Position numbers and translations under genes: made by a program | From: Planctomycetota bacterium | GTDB lineage: Bacteria > Planctomycetota > Phycisphaerae > WQYP01 | Assembly: GCA_021852275.1 (NCBI GenBank) | Contig: JAJZNX010000068.1 | Coordinates: 1 to 44,118 of the forward strand | DNA length: 44,118 bases | Reading direction: 5' to 3' | Notes under the pieces: model-generated | The model's input: only the letters and a program-made list of their open reading frames with translations | Told to the model about the DNA's origin: nothing | Databases searched by the model: none | Shown: positions 1 to 8,179 of the stretch, piece after piece | Numbering within the stretch: position 1 is the stretch's first letter | Layout: every line of letters begins with the position of its first letter

Positions 1-88
1 ACATCAGTACCGCCGCAGAAACCACCGTCACCTCGTTCCGTTCAACCCGATGCATCGCATCCAGGCGAACCCGTTCATTAGCCGACAT
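1..88 (-). mobile_element. N-terminal fragment of a probable IS transposase, truncated by the window edge
   Basis: Reverse-strand ORF from ATG at 88 reads MSANERVRLDAMHRVERNEVTVVSAAVLM and runs off the window. It resembles the N-terminal HTH region of ISNCY-type transposases and is followed outward by short direct repeats at 132-178 typical of IS ends. Confidence 0.45.
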
Positions 89-131
89 AAGTAAGTTTTC
101 CATTCTGTCTGGTATACCCCAGACTCGTAGG

Positions 132-178
132 TGACACTTCTATTTCGGCTAAGGGGTGACAATTCTACTTCGGTACAA
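132..178. repeat. Two tandem imperfect repeats, candidate IS terminal/subterminal sequence
   Basis: GGTGACACTTCTATTTCGGCTAA followed by GGTGACAATTCTACTTCGGTACA, just upstream of the putative transposase start. Confidence 0.5.
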
Positions 179-301
179 CACGGGGGATGTTATATCGCTT
201 GAAGAATTTTTAGGAATCCTCTACAATACGGGACTGGACATGGGGGTAGATTGGTATTTGGGCTGTTAAACGGTCCACAGGGTTATTTTTCAGGACGGGT
301 T

Positions 302-673
302 ATGCCGACAATTAATCAGTTGCTTCGCCGGCCGCGGCGTTCCTTGGAACGCATCAACAAGGTTAAGGATCTGGAATCTTCGCCGCAGCGCCGCGGGGTG
401 TGTCTTTTGGTAAAAACCATGACTCCTAAGAAGCCCAACTCGGCGCTGCGTAAAGTGGCCAGGGTGCGGCTATCCAATGGCAAGGAAGTAACGGCATACA
501 TTCCGGGTATTGACCATAATCTGCAGGAACACTCCATTGTGCTGGTGCGTGGTGGCCGGGTGCGCGATTTGCCCGGTGTGCGGTACCATATTGTGCGGGG
601 TGTTCTGGATGCCAGCGGCGTGGAAGCACGGCGTCGGAGCCGATCCAAGTATGGAGCCAAGAAGCCTAAATAA
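302..673 (+). CDS. rpsL: 30S ribosomal protein S12
   Basis: [13 protein letters not shown]...[32 protein letters not shown]...[24 protein letters not shown]...[12 protein letters not shown] is a textbook S12. Start set to the ATG at 302, inside the longer ORF. Confidence 0.98.
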   Translation: MPTINQLLRRPRRSLERINKVKDLESSPQRRGVCLLVKTMTPKKPNSALRKVARVRLSNGKEVTAYIPGIDHNLQEHSIVLVRGGRVRDLPGVRYHIVRGVLDASGVEARRRSRSKYGAKKPK

Positions 674-796
674 TTTAATGCCGGGCGCAAGGATTAAGTA
701 AAAGTTTCGGTTGGCAATGGGCCGGCCGGCAAAATCTAGAGACCTTCAAGTATCCCGAATCGGCTGATTCGATACGGAGAAAAGAAAGGATTATTC

Positions 797-1273
797 ATGG
801 GTGCAAAATCGTTTACTGCCAGTGCGGATATACTCAAACCCGATCCAGTTCATAATTCGCTGCTTTTAAGCAAATTCATCAATTGCCTGATGTACGATGG
901 GAAAAAATCGACTGCTCAGCGAGTGGTGTACGGTGCGTTTGAGGTGATTGGCAAACGGGTCAAAGACGCCAAGCCGATCGACGTATTTAATCTGGCGATG
1001 GAAAACGTCAAGCCGAATGTGGAAACTCGTTCTCGTCGGGTTGGTGGACAAAATTACCAGGTGCCAATGTCGGTATCCAAGAAGCGCCAGCAGAGTCTGG
1101 CCATTCGCTGGATATTGGAAGCTATTCGCGCAAAAGGCGGCAAGCCCATGGTGGAGCGTCTGGCTGATGAACTTATTGCGGCCAGCCGCCGGGAGGGCAG
1201 CGCCATTCAAACCCGGGAAAACGTTCATAAGATGGCTGAAGCCAACCGCGCCTTTGCGCATTTTGCGTGGTAA
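797..1273 (+). CDS. rpsG: 30S ribosomal protein S7
   Basis: 158 aa with S7 signatures ([83 protein letters not shown]). Adjacent to rpsL. Confidence 0.98.
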   Translation: MGAKSFTASADILKPDPVHNSLLLSKFINCLMYDGKKSTAQRVVYGAFEVIGKRVKDAKPIDVFNLAMENVKPNVETRSRRVGGQNYQVPMSVSKKRQQSLAIRWILEAIRAKGGKPMVERLADELIAASRREGSAIQTRENVHKMAEANRAFAHFAW

Positions 1274-1357
1274 GCTTGTGTGATGTCTGCGGCTTGTCGA
1301 CTCTGTAGCCGCACCTGGTAATTTTTCTAATCGTGGGCTGGCAGTGTATAATAATCT

Positions 1358-1830
1358 GGGGTGGCCAGGTGATCGCCCGGCGAGAGCCGGGAGGAAAGTC
1401 CGAACACCGCAGGGTACGGTGGTGGGTAACGCCCACCCGTCGGCTTGGGCTTTGGCCCGGGACGATGCGGGAAAGTGCCACAGAAAATAAACCGCCGATG
1501 TCGGCTGGTCCGGCAGGTAAGGGTGAAAAGGTGCGGTAAGAGCGCACCGCGGCGATGGTGACATCGTCGGCATGGAAAACCCCACCGGGTGCAAGACCAA
1601 ATAGGAGGCCGAAGCGCTGTCCCGGCGCGAGCCTGCCATACGCGACAATGCCCCCGTCAAGGAAGTCGCCGGCAGGATGGCAGTGTGTGAAGTACGAAGT
1701 TTTCGCAAGAAAATTAGGAAACAACGCTGGTGTAGGCTTCGGGTAGGTCGCTTGAGGGCAACAGCAATGTTGCTCCCAGATAAATGATCACCGCCGGTAA
1801 CGGCACAGAATTCGGCTTATCGGCCATTCC
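1358..1830 (+). ncRNA. rnpB: RNase P RNA, bacterial class A
   Basis: Conserved blocks GAGGAAAGTCCGAACACC, CCACAGAAAATAAACCGCC, GGTAAGGGTGAAAAGGTGCGGTAAGAGCGCACCG, CACCGGGTGCAAGACCAAATAGG, GGGTAGGTCGCTTGAGG and 3' TTCGGCTTATCGGCCATTCC. 5' GGGGUGGCC pairs with 3' GGCCAUUCC (P1), defining the ends. TATAAT at 1347-1352 precedes the 5' end. Confidence 0.93.
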
Positions 1831-2065
1831 AAGAGCGGGCCGCGGCGGTAATATCGCTGCGGCTCGTCCATTTTTGGGGGTTTGCGCAGACAGAGCGTCC
1901 GGCCGGCGATTTCGCGTAGCCCGCTGGGTGCGGCATGTCCCCCCTGGCAGTTGTCGGGTATAATCTGCCCCGGGTGCTCGGCAAAGCGGCTTGGCTTGGG
2001 CCAGCAGTTCATGGGAGAAGGCCGGTTCGGCGAACTCCACCGGTCGCATTGTGAGAATCTTTTTC

Positions 2066-3469
2066 ATGGTTAAGCAGCACCATCAGCTTCTCAAGTTCGG
2101 TCTGGGCCTCATGGACGGCTTGACGGTGGTTGCCGCATGGTTTTTGGCCTACGCGATTCGCTTTTCATTTTTTCCGCACGCCAAAGCGCTGCCATCCATG
2201 CACAGTCTGATCGAAGGCCTGATATTGACCCTGGCTATCGCTGCGGCGGTTTTCAGCGGCACCGGCCTGTACAAGCCTCGCCGCGATCGGCGTATTCTGG
2301 AGGAATTGCAGGCCGTTATCGTGGCGTGTGTTGTTTGCTGGGTGGTGTTAATTGCGGCGCTGTATTATCTGCGCAGCACCCCTTTTACCCGTGGCATGTT
2401 GTTGGCGTTGCTGCCTACACTGATGGCCATGCTGGTGCTGGAACGAACGATGTTTCGATCGGTGCTGCGTTTTGCCCGCAATCAGGGGTGGAACCAGCGT
2501 TACGCCATTATTGTGGGCACCAACCGCCTGGGCCAGCGGCTGTTGGAAACCTTGCGCGAAAATAGTTGGACAGGCATCAAGGTGGTCGGGTTTGTCAGCG
2601 TGGAAAATCAGCCCTTGGCCGGCGGGCATATCCGCGGAATTTCCATCGCCGGGCCTCTGGCGGAACTGCCGCAGATTATTCGCACCATGCGGCCGGACTG
2701 CGTATTTGTGGCCCTGCGTTCGCATGAAGCGGCGCTATTGCCGCAGGTGGTGGCCCAGCTTGAGTGCACCAGTGTGGATGTGCGGGTGGTGCCGGATTTG
2801 CGGGTTTCACGCTATCCAGTGCGTGTATCAATCAGCGAACTGGATGGCATGCCGATTGTATCGCTGCGCGAGAATCCGTTGGCGGGCTGGTCGGCTCTTT
2901 ACAAGCGAGCCTTCGATATCGGTGGAGCTTTGCTGGGCTTGGCGATTTTTGCCCTGCCCATGGCCGTCATAACCATGATGATTAAAAGGTCCGGTTCCGG
3001 CCCGGTTATTTACCGCCAGAGGCGCATCAGTATCGGTGGTCAACCGTTTAATATTTTCAAATTTCGCACCATGATTCCCACTGCAGAAAATGCCTGCGGA
3101 GCGGTGCTGGCGTGCCCGGACGATCCTCGCTGCACCCGATTGGGCCGGTGGCTGCGCCGCACCAGTCTGGACGAATTGCCGCAGTTGTTCAACGTACTCA
3201 AGGGAGATATGTCCCTGGTCGGGCCGCGGCCGGAGCGTCCGGAGATCATGGAAAAAATTGTGGAGGAAATTCCGGGCTTCGCCACGCGGTTGAAGATGCG
3301 GGCGGGTATTACCGGCTATGCCCAGGTACGTGGTTACCGCGGACGAACCAGTTTTCGCAAACGGCTGCAATATGACCTGTATTATCTCAATCATTGGTCG
3401 CCGCTGTTGGATTTACGCATTCTGGTGGAAACGCTGTTTCGTGGTTTTCACCATCCCAATGCGTATTGA
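2066..3469 (+). CDS. Exopolysaccharide biosynthesis polyprenyl glycosylphosphotransferase (WcaJ/PssY-type sugar transferase)
   Basis: N-terminal TM segments, a CoA-binding-like domain (YAIIVGTNRLGQRLLETL) and a C-terminal bacterial sugar transferase domain (KRAFDIGGALLGLAIFALPM; FKFRTM; LRRTSLDELPQLFNVLKGDMSLVGPRPERPE; RAGITGYAQVRGYRG). Confidence 0.93.
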   Translation: MVKQHHQLLKFGLGLMDGLTVVAAWFLAYAIRFSFFPHAKALPSMHSLIEGLILTLAIAAAVFSGTGLYKPRRDRRILEELQAVIVACVVCWVVLIAALYYLRSTPFTRGMLLALLPTLMAMLVLERTMFRSVLRFARNQGWNQRYAIIVGTNRLGQRLLETLRENSWTGIKVVGFVSVENQPLAGGHIRGISIAGPLAELPQIIRTMRPDCVFVALRSHEAALLPQVVAQLECTSVDVRVVPDLRVSRYPVRVSISELDGMPIVSLRENPLAGWSALYKRAFDIGGALLGLAIFALPMAVITMMIKRSGSGPVIYRQRRISIGGQPFNIFKFRTMIPTAENACGAVLACPDDPRCTRLGRWLRRTSLDELPQLFNVLKGDMSLVGPRPERPEIMEKIVEEIPGFATRLKMRAGITGYAQVRGYRGRTSFRKRLQYDLYYLNHWSPLLDLRILVETLFRGFHHPNAY

Positions 3470-3542
3470 GACCGCGGGGTGGCGTTTCTGGTGCAAACCG
3501 TGGATAATCAGTGCCGGATCACCATGGATTGGAGTTTGTATT

Positions 3543-3842
3543 ATGATGATCGCTAAAGTGGTTGCCACCGTCGTGGCAACGGTTAAAGACGCCGGATTTG
3601 ATACCAAAAAACTCATTGTGGTACATGCCCATGTTCTCAAGGATGGTCAGCTTATTCCCGGACAAACCGTGGTGGTGGCCAATGATGATCTGGGTGCCGG
3701 CGAGGGTGATTTTGTGCTGGTCACGCAAGGCAGTTCGGCCCGTTTGGCACCCGGCATGAAAAACTGCGCCACTGATGCGGTGGTGATTGCCCTGATCGAC
3801 CGAATTGATGCCAATGGGCAGCCGGTGTTTTATAAAAAATAG
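3543..3842 (+). CDS. EutN/CcmL-family (BMC-P) microcompartment vertex-like protein 1
   Basis: MIAKVVATVVATVKDAGFDTKKLIVVHAH...TVVVANDDLGAGEGDFVLVTQGSSAR...TDAVVIALIDRID matches the EutN/CcmL pattern (IAkV.G.vvat.k...l.g.kl..v.....G..vva.D.vGAG.Ge.Vlv..GssAr...D..vvaivD). Confidence 0.88.
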   Translation: MMIAKVVATVVATVKDAGFDTKKLIVVHAHVLKDGQLIPGQTVVVANDDLGAGEGDFVLVTQGSSARLAPGMKNCATDAVVIALIDRIDANGQPVFYKK

Positions 3843-3869
3843 TCCTTGGTTTGGCGGGTAGTCAGCTTT

Positions 3870-4145
3870 ATGTTCACCGCGGTAGTAAAAGGTTCTCTCA
3901 CCAGTACAATCAAGCATCCGTCGATGAAAGGGGTGCGGCTGATGATTGTGCAGCCTGTGGACCCTGTAGCCGGAATCAGTAGCGGTTTGCCGCAGATTGC
4001 CGCAGACGTGCTCGGTGCCGGCATCGGCACGCGGGTGTTGGTAAGCAGCGACGGACGCGCCGCCCAGGATATGTTAAAAATGGATAAATTCAGTCCGGTT
4101 CGTCTGGTGATTACGGCTCTGGTAGACGAGGCGGCCAAAACCTGA
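3870..4145 (+). CDS. EutN/CcmL-family (BMC-P) protein 2
   Basis: MFTAVVKGSLTSTIKHPSMKGVRLMIVQPVDP...AADVLGAGIGTRVLVSSDGRAAQ...VRLVITALVDE; same family pattern. Confidence 0.85.
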   Translation: MFTAVVKGSLTSTIKHPSMKGVRLMIVQPVDPVAGISSGLPQIAADVLGAGIGTRVLVSSDGRAAQDMLKMDKFSPVRLVITALVDEAAKT

Positions 4146-4186
4146 CTGCGCATAAAGAGGTCTGACACAGTTAAGGAATCAAGTTT

Positions 4187-4453
4187 ATGTATATGGCGCG
4201 AGTCATGGGTCAGGTGGAGGCTTCCGTGCGGGCGGCCGGGCTTGGTCCACACAGGCTGGTGCTGCTTCAGCCGCTGGATTTTCAGCAGCAGCCCATTCGC
4301 TGGACGCTTGTCGCCATCGATCTGGTGGGTGCAGCCAATGGCTCTCTGGTGGCGTATGAAGAAGGGCGTGAAGCCGCCAATCCGTATGATCCGCCGTTGC
4401 CGGTGGATGCCTGCGTGGTGGCGCTGGTGGATGGCTATAATTACCAGCCTTAA
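4187..4453 (+). CDS. EutN/CcmL-family (BMC-P) protein 3
   Basis: MYMARVMGQVEASVRAAGLGPHRLVLLQPLDFQQQPIRWTLVAIDLVGAANGSLVAYEEGREAA...PVDACVVALVDGYN. Confidence 0.85.
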   Translation: MYMARVMGQVEASVRAAGLGPHRLVLLQPLDFQQQPIRWTLVAIDLVGAANGSLVAYEEGREAANPYDPPLPVDACVVALVDGYNYQP

Positions 4454-4475
4454 TTACCAGCCCTGATGTGCTGAT

Positions 4476-4919
4476 ATGAGGATTTGGTCAGACGGCGTTT
4501 GGACTGATGATTTTGGCCAGGCCCGTTGGGAACAGCCTGCTGGTGGTGATACAAAGGATCTGATCATGTTTTTTCTTGGCGCAACGGACCAACGAGTGTC
4601 AGTGGTCAACGATGCCGGTGTAGAAGTATACCATGCGGAGCTGCGCAATCTGGTGGCGGTTATCACCCATTTGCGCGGCCACATTAGGGCGGTGTGTATT
4701 GCCAGTCCTGCCGGCCAGATCGATCCGAATCTGCTTTCGGTATTGGAAGGTCAGCTAAAGCTTGATCCCGCGTTTCAATCTCTGCAGACCATGCCTTTCA
4801 GCCCCGGTTTAGACGCTCGACTGCTGGCTTTGGCGGCGTTGGTGGCGGCCACCACAGTGGGTCATTCGAATAAAGAAAAGAAGGGCCAAGACAAAAAAAC
4901 TAAGAAAGGCAGACGATAA
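4476..4919 (+). CDS. Hypothetical protein with basic Lys-rich C-terminus
   Basis: 147-aa ORF in the same direction as the BMC-P genes, overlapping the next start (ataATGgc). C-terminus KEKKGQDKKTKKGRR. No confident family. Confidence 0.6.
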   Translation: MRIWSDGVWTDDFGQARWEQPAGGDTKDLIMFFLGATDQRVSVVNDAGVEVYHAELRNLVAVITHLRGHIRAVCIASPAGQIDPNLLSVLEGQLKLDPAFQSLQTMPFSPGLDARLLALAALVAATTVGHSNKEKKGQDKKTKKGRR

Positions 4920-5818
4920 TGGCCGCACCAGTGCATCCGTACAGTGATTATGGTATCGCCCTGCAGACGCTGCGCTTCGCCCGCAACTGGCTTGGCATAT
5001 TGCTGTTTACCTGCGTGCTGTTGCAGGTGGTGGGGTTCCTGCTGATGCGCTTCACCAGCCAGCCGTTTGTGGCATCGCGGCCGGTGATCCATCGGCCCTT
5101 AACGCGACTGGTGCGGAAGCAGCACTTTTCCGCCACCACGGTTTCCGGTCAATCCCGTGCCACAGCCGGCGGCACCGGTGTGAGTTCGCTGGATGATTTG
5201 AACACGGCATCCGCCCGGCAGTTTCGCATCAACCGATGGACCGTGCGCACCAAGGCCGGCCGCGAATTAAATTTGCGGTCGCAGTGGGAAACCACGTATT
5301 ATCTGGCGGTGCCGGTGACTCAGCTTCTGGGCTTGCTGGCTGCGGCCTCGCAGGCCATTTTGATTTTTCTGACGCTGATTATGATTCTGGTGGCCCAGGC
5401 CCCCGGCGTTGCCCATCTGACGCGCAGTCTTAACTGGGCGGTTATACTGCTTTTTATGGTGCTGCCCTGGCAGTATTTTTTTCATGGATTTCCAATCCCC
5501 GGCGTGCTGTATAGCTGGCATGAATTGCTGCATACCTTGGGGCTGGTCTACCTTCTGCCCCCCGGCCAGGGAATACCCTTTATCCCACGGCTGCTGATTG
5601 TGGCGCGATATGTCGGCTGGCCCGCGCTGGCCATGGTGGTGATGCTGGTGACCGCGGAGCGTTTTCGTGCCGGCACGCGATTAGCCATCGGCCACCCGCT
5701 GCAAAGCATGATGCGTCCCGGATCAACTTCGACTGGAACCGCGCGGCCCAATGTCGGTTCCAGTGCCAGTCCCGGTGTCAGTCCGCCGCCCACCCCACGA
5801 TCTGGGTTGAAGCTGTGA
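4919..5818 (+). CDS. Hypothetical multi-pass membrane protein
   Basis: 299 aa with several hydrophobic segments (NWLGILLFTCVLLQVVGFLLM, AILIFLTLIMILVAQA, WAVILLFMVLPWQYFF, YVGWPALAMVVMLVTA). Start overlaps the preceding stop. Confidence 0.7.
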   Translation: MAAPVHPYSDYGIALQTLRFARNWLGILLFTCVLLQVVGFLLMRFTSQPFVASRPVIHRPLTRLVRKQHFSATTVSGQSRATAGGTGVSSLDDLNTASARQFRINRWTVRTKAGRELNLRSQWETTYYLAVPVTQLLGLLAAASQAILIFLTLIMILVAQAPGVAHLTRSLNWAVILLFMVLPWQYFFHGFPIPGVLYSWHELLHTLGLVYLLPPGQGIPFIPRLLIVARYVGWPALAMVVMLVTAERFRAGTRLAIGHPLQSMMRPGSTSTGTARPNVGSSASPGVSPPPTPRSGLKL

Positions 5819-5855
5819 ACTTTGAAGCACGTTTTCATCTGCGGCATACAGGTCG

Positions 5856-6680
5856 GTGACCATGCGCTTGTCTCGAGAACTTAGATTTGCCTTGAAGGCG
5901 GCAGGGGTGCCGGTGGACGGGGTGAATAATTTTGCGGGCCATCCGGCGCTGGACGGCGTGGCACCATTTTTAACGCTGGCGGCCGTGGTGGAGGGTGAAC
6001 CGGACCCGGCCACCGGCATGGTAATCAACATCAAACGTATTGATCAATTGCTGCGTGACCACCTGGTTCCGATGATTGGAGCCTATTGGCGGGAAGCGGC
6101 AACACCGGGGCGACCGTGGGGCGGGGCGGATTTGCTTTTGCCGATGGTTACTTGGCTGGAAGCCAGGTTGCATCCCGGCCGGCTCCACGCCCTGCGGTTG
6201 GAGTTAAGTCCTTTTTTGTCGTACCTTTGTTTGCTCAAGGAGTCGCCTGTGGTGCGTTTATCCGAGCGTTTTGAATTTTCCGCGGCCCATCGTCTGCATA
6301 GCCCGCAGCTTGGCGAGCAGGCCAATCGCGAAGTCTTCGGCAAGTGCAACAACCCCAACGGCCATGGGCATAATTACGAATTGGAAGTGGTGATTGCCGG
6401 AGAGCCGGACCCCCGCACCGGGTTGATTATGCCGGTGGGAGAATTGCAGCGACTGGTCAACCAGCGGGTGATCACAATCTTTGATCACAAGCATCTGAAT
6501 GTGGATTGCGAAGAATTCAGGAATCTCAATCCCACTGTCGAAAACATTGCCCGGGTGATTTTCGACAAGCTCGCGGACGGTTTCAGCGGAACAGTTCGGC
6601 TGGCGGCGGTCAAAGTATGGGAAACGCCCAAAACCTGGTGCGAAGTTACGGCACCCATCACGTCAATTCGCGATTTCTGA
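5856..6680 (+). CDS. Tandem PTPS/QueD-like protein (6-carboxy-tetrahydropterin synthase family)
   Basis: C-terminal half has PTPS motifs: FSAAHRLHSPQLGEQANREVFGKCNNPNGHGHNYELEVVIAGEPDPRTGLIMPVGELQ...FDHKHLN...PTVENIARVIF...VKVWETPKTWCEV. N-terminal half contains a degenerate echo (LTLAAVVEGEPDPATGMVINIKRIDQLL). Confidence 0.88.
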   Translation: MTMRLSRELRFALKAAGVPVDGVNNFAGHPALDGVAPFLTLAAVVEGEPDPATGMVINIKRIDQLLRDHLVPMIGAYWREAATPGRPWGGADLLLPMVTWLEARLHPGRLHALRLELSPFLSYLCLLKESPVVRLSERFEFSAAHRLHSPQLGEQANREVFGKCNNPNGHGHNYELEVVIAGEPDPRTGLIMPVGELQRLVNQRVITIFDHKHLNVDCEEFRNLNPTVENIARVIFDKLADGFSGTVRLAAVKVWETPKTWCEVTAPITSIRDF

Positions 6681-7812
6681 ACAGGGCGATCGCGGCGGCA
6701 AGGGCCGCACCGATGTACAGCAAGCCGTACGTACACGAAATAACGACGTATTCCCATACCTGGCCAATGGTGGGGGCGTTTTTAATGAAATGCCCCGGCA
6801 TACTGATGGGGCGATACACCAGACACTGATTGATGTCAAAATTGCTCAAAAATGGCAGCAGATAACTGATGCTCTGCACCACCTCCTGCCAGGGATGAGC
6901 CAGATTGAGCAGCGGAATGAACCGCGTCAGATTGGCACCGATGTACAGCAGCACAATGGCCGTCATGTTCAGCGCCAGACTATACCGTGTGGAAATGGCG
7001 GTGCTGATGGCCGCCAGTGTGGCTATTTCCATATATTGCATGATAAAGGCCGGCAGCAGCACGATGACGCTGCTGAAATTGCTCCAGAATAAAGCTTGTC
7101 TTTCCGCCATGTCGCTGACATCCAGGTCGATGCGCTTATCCGAAAAAAAACGCAGGTAATCGCAGCCGGCAGTGCAGATGGTGGTAATGGCCATCACCAC
7201 AAAAATCAGGCATAGAATACCCAGGTACTTTCCTACCACCACCTGCCAGCGGGCCACCGGTTTGCTCATCAGGGTCAGCATCGTCCGGTTTTCAATTTCT
7301 TCATCCACCACTTTACCGGTGGCAAAGACCATAATGACCAGTGAAAACATCAACACGAACGATAAGGCCACATCGCGGAACATTTCGGTATCGTCGCCGA
7401 AAGTGTTAAACGGCACGAACGCCGTGATGATGATGGCTGCCAGGCACAGCAAAAATACAATCAGCGTAAACGGCTGCAGCAGAGCTTCGTAATACGTTAC
7501 GCGGGCAATGGCACCCAGGCGGGAAAGGCCCAGCAGCGGCAGAAATAAAAACTCCACAATTCCCGGAATCAACCAGGCTCCGGCCAGGGAAAAAGAGAGT
7601 GTGAACCACAGCCGCCAGTTGTCGGCAGCGGTGGCAATGACATTGGCATAGGCGCTGGCTACGCCGTGGTTATGTTTGGATGCGATATCGGAAACGCCGG
7701 CCGTGTGGTAGGCCATATCAATAAGATGATTCCAATAAGTCCAGCAGCCCAGCGAAATCAAGGCCAGCGCCAGCAGGACTGTAAAATAGAGGATGGTTGA
7801 TTTTTTCAGCAT
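6658..7812 (-). CDS. ABC-2-type transporter permease
   Basis: Multi-TM protein with FATGKVVDEEIENRTMLTLMSKPVARWQVVVGKYLGIL, typical of ABC-2 permeases. Internal ATG at 7812 (MLKKSTILYFTVLLALALIS) is a likely start; the ORF extends to 7845. Confidence 0.8.
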   Translation of the reverse strand: MLKKSTILYFTVLLALALISLGCWTYWNHLIDMAYHTAGVSDIASKHNHGVASAYANVIATAADNWRLWFTLSFSLAGAWLIPGIVEFLFLPLLGLSRLGAIARVTYYEALLQPFTLIVFLLCLAAIIITAFVPFNTFGDDTEMFRDVALSFVLMFSLVIMVFATGKVVDEEIENRTMLTLMSKPVARWQVVVGKYLGILCLIFVVMAITTICTAGCDYLRFFSDKRIDLDVSDMAERQALFWSNFSSVIVLLPAFIMQYMEIATLAAISTAISTRYSLALNMTAIVLLYIGANLTRFIPLLNLAHPWQEVVQSISYLLPFLSNFDINQCLVYRPISMPGHFIKNAPTIGQVWEYVVISCTYGLLYIGAALAAAIALFRNRELT

Positions 7813-7851
7813 GGGTCTTTTTCCAGGCAGGGCCTTACTCACCAAAATATT

Positions 7852-8127
7852 TCAGTAAACAATACGGACCGGCGGTGCCAGGCCGACGGGGTTTTCAGTG
7901 CTGTGGGCCACGTCATGAATGAATCCTTCAAAATGCCGCCGGATGTCCGCCAACAAACCACGGATTTCCGCCGTCTCTCCTTCCAGCACCAATTCTACGC
8001 GACCATCGTGCAGGTTGCGCACTGTTCCGCCAAGCGGGCGGTGGCGAGCAAGTTGTACCGTGGTGAGGCGGAAGCCCACGCCCTGAACACGCCCCGAAAA
8101 AATAATAATGTGGCGCTCACTGACCAT
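7852..8127 (-). CDS. acyP: Acylphosphatase
   Basis: FSGRVQGVGFRLTTVQLA plus GGTVRNLHDGRVELVLEGE, carrying the catalytic Arg and Asn motifs. Confidence 0.95.
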   Translation of the reverse strand: MVSERHIIIFSGRVQGVGFRLTTVQLARHRPLGGTVRNLHDGRVELVLEGETAEIRGLLADIRRHFEGFIHDVAHSTENPVGLAPPVRIVY

Positions 8128-8179
8128 AGTCTATTCGCCTGCATGTCATATTTTTCCAAAAGAAGCCGGACGGCCACTA

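Noticed and set aside
866-1708. Long minus-strand ORF (280 aa) antisense to rpsG and rnpB
   Set aside because: Overlaps two certain genes on the opposite strand; composition looks like an out-of-frame shadow ORF in GC-rich DNA.
1714-2067. Minus-strand ORF MKKILTMRPVEFAEPAF...
   Set aside because: Its start overlaps the sugar transferase ATG and its 3' part reads through the rnpB 3' end. No recognisable family, though the first ~45 residues look protein-like.
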